Below are positions 61,991 to 64,000 of a stretch of DNA of 64,000 nucleotides, in pieces (position 1 is the first letter of the stretch; each line of letters begins with the position of its first letter). The notes beneath the pieces were generated by a model. That model did no database searches and had not been told where the DNA came from. It saw nothing but the letters and a program-made list of their open reading frames with translations. The stretch covers positions 8,769,884 through 8,833,883 of the forward strand of contig CM052356.1 of NCBI GenBank assembly GCA_028551475.1, in the 5' to 3' direction. Both the position numbers and the translations under genes were made by a program. This DNA comes from Casuarina equisetifolia (lineage: Eukaryota; Streptophyta; Magnoliopsida; Fagales; Casuarinaceae).

Positions 61991-63700
61991 GAAAAAATGA
62001 AGTGAAAAGATTAAAAAAAAAACTGAAAATTGGTAGTGATATTCCAAAAAGGAAATTCAATAGGAATAAAAAATTTAAATAGAGAAAATAGAAGAAATTA
62101 AAAAAAATCACTAAAGAGTCAATATATCATAAAAAGGAAATATAATAGCAAAAGGAAAACTTTGCAAATGTTTTATTTGTAATGAAACAATCCATTATGC
62201 GCCACAATCTCCCAGAAAAAGAAAATTGTGCTAAGAAAATGATTAAACTCCTTGAAGCACAAGAATTTAAAATTCTTTATGGAGAAGAAATTTATGATCA
62301 AGAAAAAAAAATCGTATATGAGGTTTCAAGTGATAAAGAAAGTTTTTTAGATGAAGAAGAATTTGTCTTCGTGATGGCAAAACAACACTCTTAGGATAAT
62401 CAGCTAGAGATTCTTGAAAAAGAAATGTAGAAGAAAAAATAAGCTTCACTTTAGAATAGTGGGAAGAAATAAGAAAAGCACATGAGATTAAGAAAAATGA
62501 AATTTATAAAATGTCAAAATTCAAAATCTTCTCTACAAAAGTTTTTGAACAATTTAGTGGAAACATCACTCCAAAATTGTCAAGTGAAAGTAAAATAAAC
62601 GTTATCTTGCCTAGTAAGAACAAGATAAAAAATGAAATAGGCATTACCATCTTAGCTAGCACAAAAGATTCAATGACCTAATTAAAGATGTTATAGGTAG
62701 AATTCAATCCAATATTATCAATGATGTAGTTTGGTTTAACATCAAATCAAATTATTTTATTTTAATTAATGGTCCTAATTCAAAAGATGTTGTTAGGATT
62801 AGGAAAAAAATAAAATGAACCATAAAACTTAGTTCTCATAACCTTTCAATTCATTGAAAAACCATCCATAAATTAACAAAATTATCTCAAACTTCTAAAA
62901 TCAATTCAATACTAATTGAACAATGACTTGTAATTGACATCATCAAACCACAATGTCCATAACATAGTCAAGTTGCCATATAAATTTTAGGTCGAAACTT
63001 GTACTTTACAAACACAAACTCAAAAAATGGAAACCAACTTTCTCTTATCAAGAAGGCATCTGGAAAACATTTGCTAGAAAAAGCTTTAGTATCACAAAAG
63101 AACATCTTAAGAATACTACAAAGAAGGTGAAAGCAATGGAGATAACAAAGAAATTTTTGGAGTAAAAAATGTTCAAATCTAAATAATGCCAATTATAACC
63201 TACCTAAAAGAAAAAGAAGTAAAAATTTGTCAAACTATCATTTCCAAAGCAGAGATGAAGAAATTATTTTCTCAACTTGCTAAGTTAAGAAAAAAAAGAG
63301 ATGTAAATATGTTTTAGGAATCTTAATTTTCCAAGGTATAAATCATATAGTTTAAGTGTTATAGTGGATATTGGGGCTACAATCTATAGTAACGGGTGAA
63401 ATGCTTTACTTCCAACAAAATGGGTACTTATGAAGCATCACATTATAGTAAGAGAAATTGATAATAGAGAAACAAAAATATAATTTAGAGTGAATGGCCT
63501 AGGAAATAACAAAATTCTCAACCACTTTATAGAAATGAAAAGATTGTAGTGGTTCAACCTGAAACTAATTATAACCTAAAAGAAATCCTAAATTATTTGA
63601 AACAATTATATAAAAATCATAATATTTTTGTCCGAGAGAGAAATTACATTATAGATAAGATAAAGAACAACTTATCTTGAATATGAAAGTGTTTTAACTC
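61991..63700 (+). pseudogene. Relic resembling an endogenous plant pararetrovirus (Caulimoviridae): coat protein end and protease
   Basis: Near 62164-62225 the plus strand reads a knuckle of form C-x-C-x2-C-N-E-x2-H, the arrangement typical of caulimovirid coat proteins. The final ligand is Ser instead of Cys. A Glu/Asp-rich stretch follows in a shifted frame (62182-62394), as in coat-protein tails. Near 63361-63385 a V-D-I-G-A-T segment matches the aspartic protease active site (usual D-T-G-A/S). Stops and frame changes occur throughout, so nothing can be expressed. Reverse transcriptase is not seen before the window ends. A Ty3/gypsy origin is the main alternative; the C-x-C-x2-C knuckle argues against it. 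Edges are uncertain. Confidence 0.5.
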
Positions 63701-64000
63701 ATTTTAAGTTTAAAAATACTTTACTACTTTTTTACGAAGATGATAATCGATCTTCTAGTTTTGAACATAGAATCAATATGGCTAGCGACGACAAGGATAG
63801 TGAGTCTGAGTTAACTTGAACGAGAAGTTGTATTTGAGACTTATGCTTAAAGTTAAAGAAGACGACACATCACCAGTGACATCTAAACTGAAGCGTTTTT
63901 AAGGCGAAAGGAAGTGATGAGATATTGCACCACCGATACAATACTCAAGACCTGGCCGTAGGATGCTATCTGGAATCTCTATTTTGTCATCAAGTTTCAC
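63701..64000. other. No feature recognised at the window end
   Basis: The composition becomes less AT-rich after about 63770, with no long open frame. It may be a continuation of the relic to the left or the edge of another element. Confidence 0.35.

Overview
This is a window of plant nuclear DNA. The genes are split by GT-AG introns, the intergenic DNA is very AT-rich and full of decayed LTR retrotransposons, and every recognisable gene family is plant-type: a calcium-dependent protein kinase, a nucleoredoxin, an ATL RING-H2 protein, kiwellin and a defensin-like peptide. Kiwellin and the style of the other genes point to a eudicot. I cannot name the species.

Layout. Bases 1-10.7 kb hold decayed Ty1/copia fragments and two copies of one LTR family. 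From 10.8 to 18.1 kb there is a tandem array of three dead kiwellin (ripening-related/grip22-like) genes on the minus strand, duplicated together with their flanks. From 18 to 25.8 kb this array is interrupted or bordered by a minus-strand LTR copy, a deleted copia-type element with a GTTTC target-site duplication, a copia gag relic, a minisatellite-like patch and a LINE relic. At 26.6-27.7 kb (minus) lies a two-exon gene for a small secreted six-cysteine peptide, the most interesting intact small gene here. From 28 to 37 kb come a copia reverse-transcriptase relic, tandem LTR remnants, and a nested pair: a solo LTR with TSD TACCA inside the 3' LTR of an element with TSD ACACA.

The gene-rich right half lies almost all on the minus strand. 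A CPK29-like calcium-dependent protein kinase (eight coding exons, 520 aa) is at 37.9-42.0 kb. A decayed minus-strand copia element of about 5.2 kb with short LTRs is at 43.4-48.5 kb. A two-thioredoxin-domain nucleoredoxin (three exons, 420 aa) is at 51.4-56.2 kb. An intronless ATL23-like RING-H2 E3 ligase (127 aa) is at 60.1-60.5 kb. The last 2 kb hold a broken relic that resembles the coat-protein/protease part of an integrated plant pararetrovirus.

The functional genes do not form a pathway. They are independent plant genes for Ca2+ signalling, redox repair, ubiquitination and secreted peptides, separated by retroelement debris. I found no operon, CRISPR, phage-like or otherwise unprecedented system. 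The points that merit follow-up are the defensin-like gene, the kiwellin pseudogene array, the Cys-to-Tyr change in the first nucleoredoxin active site, and the nested and deleted LTR structures whose target-site duplications can be read directly.
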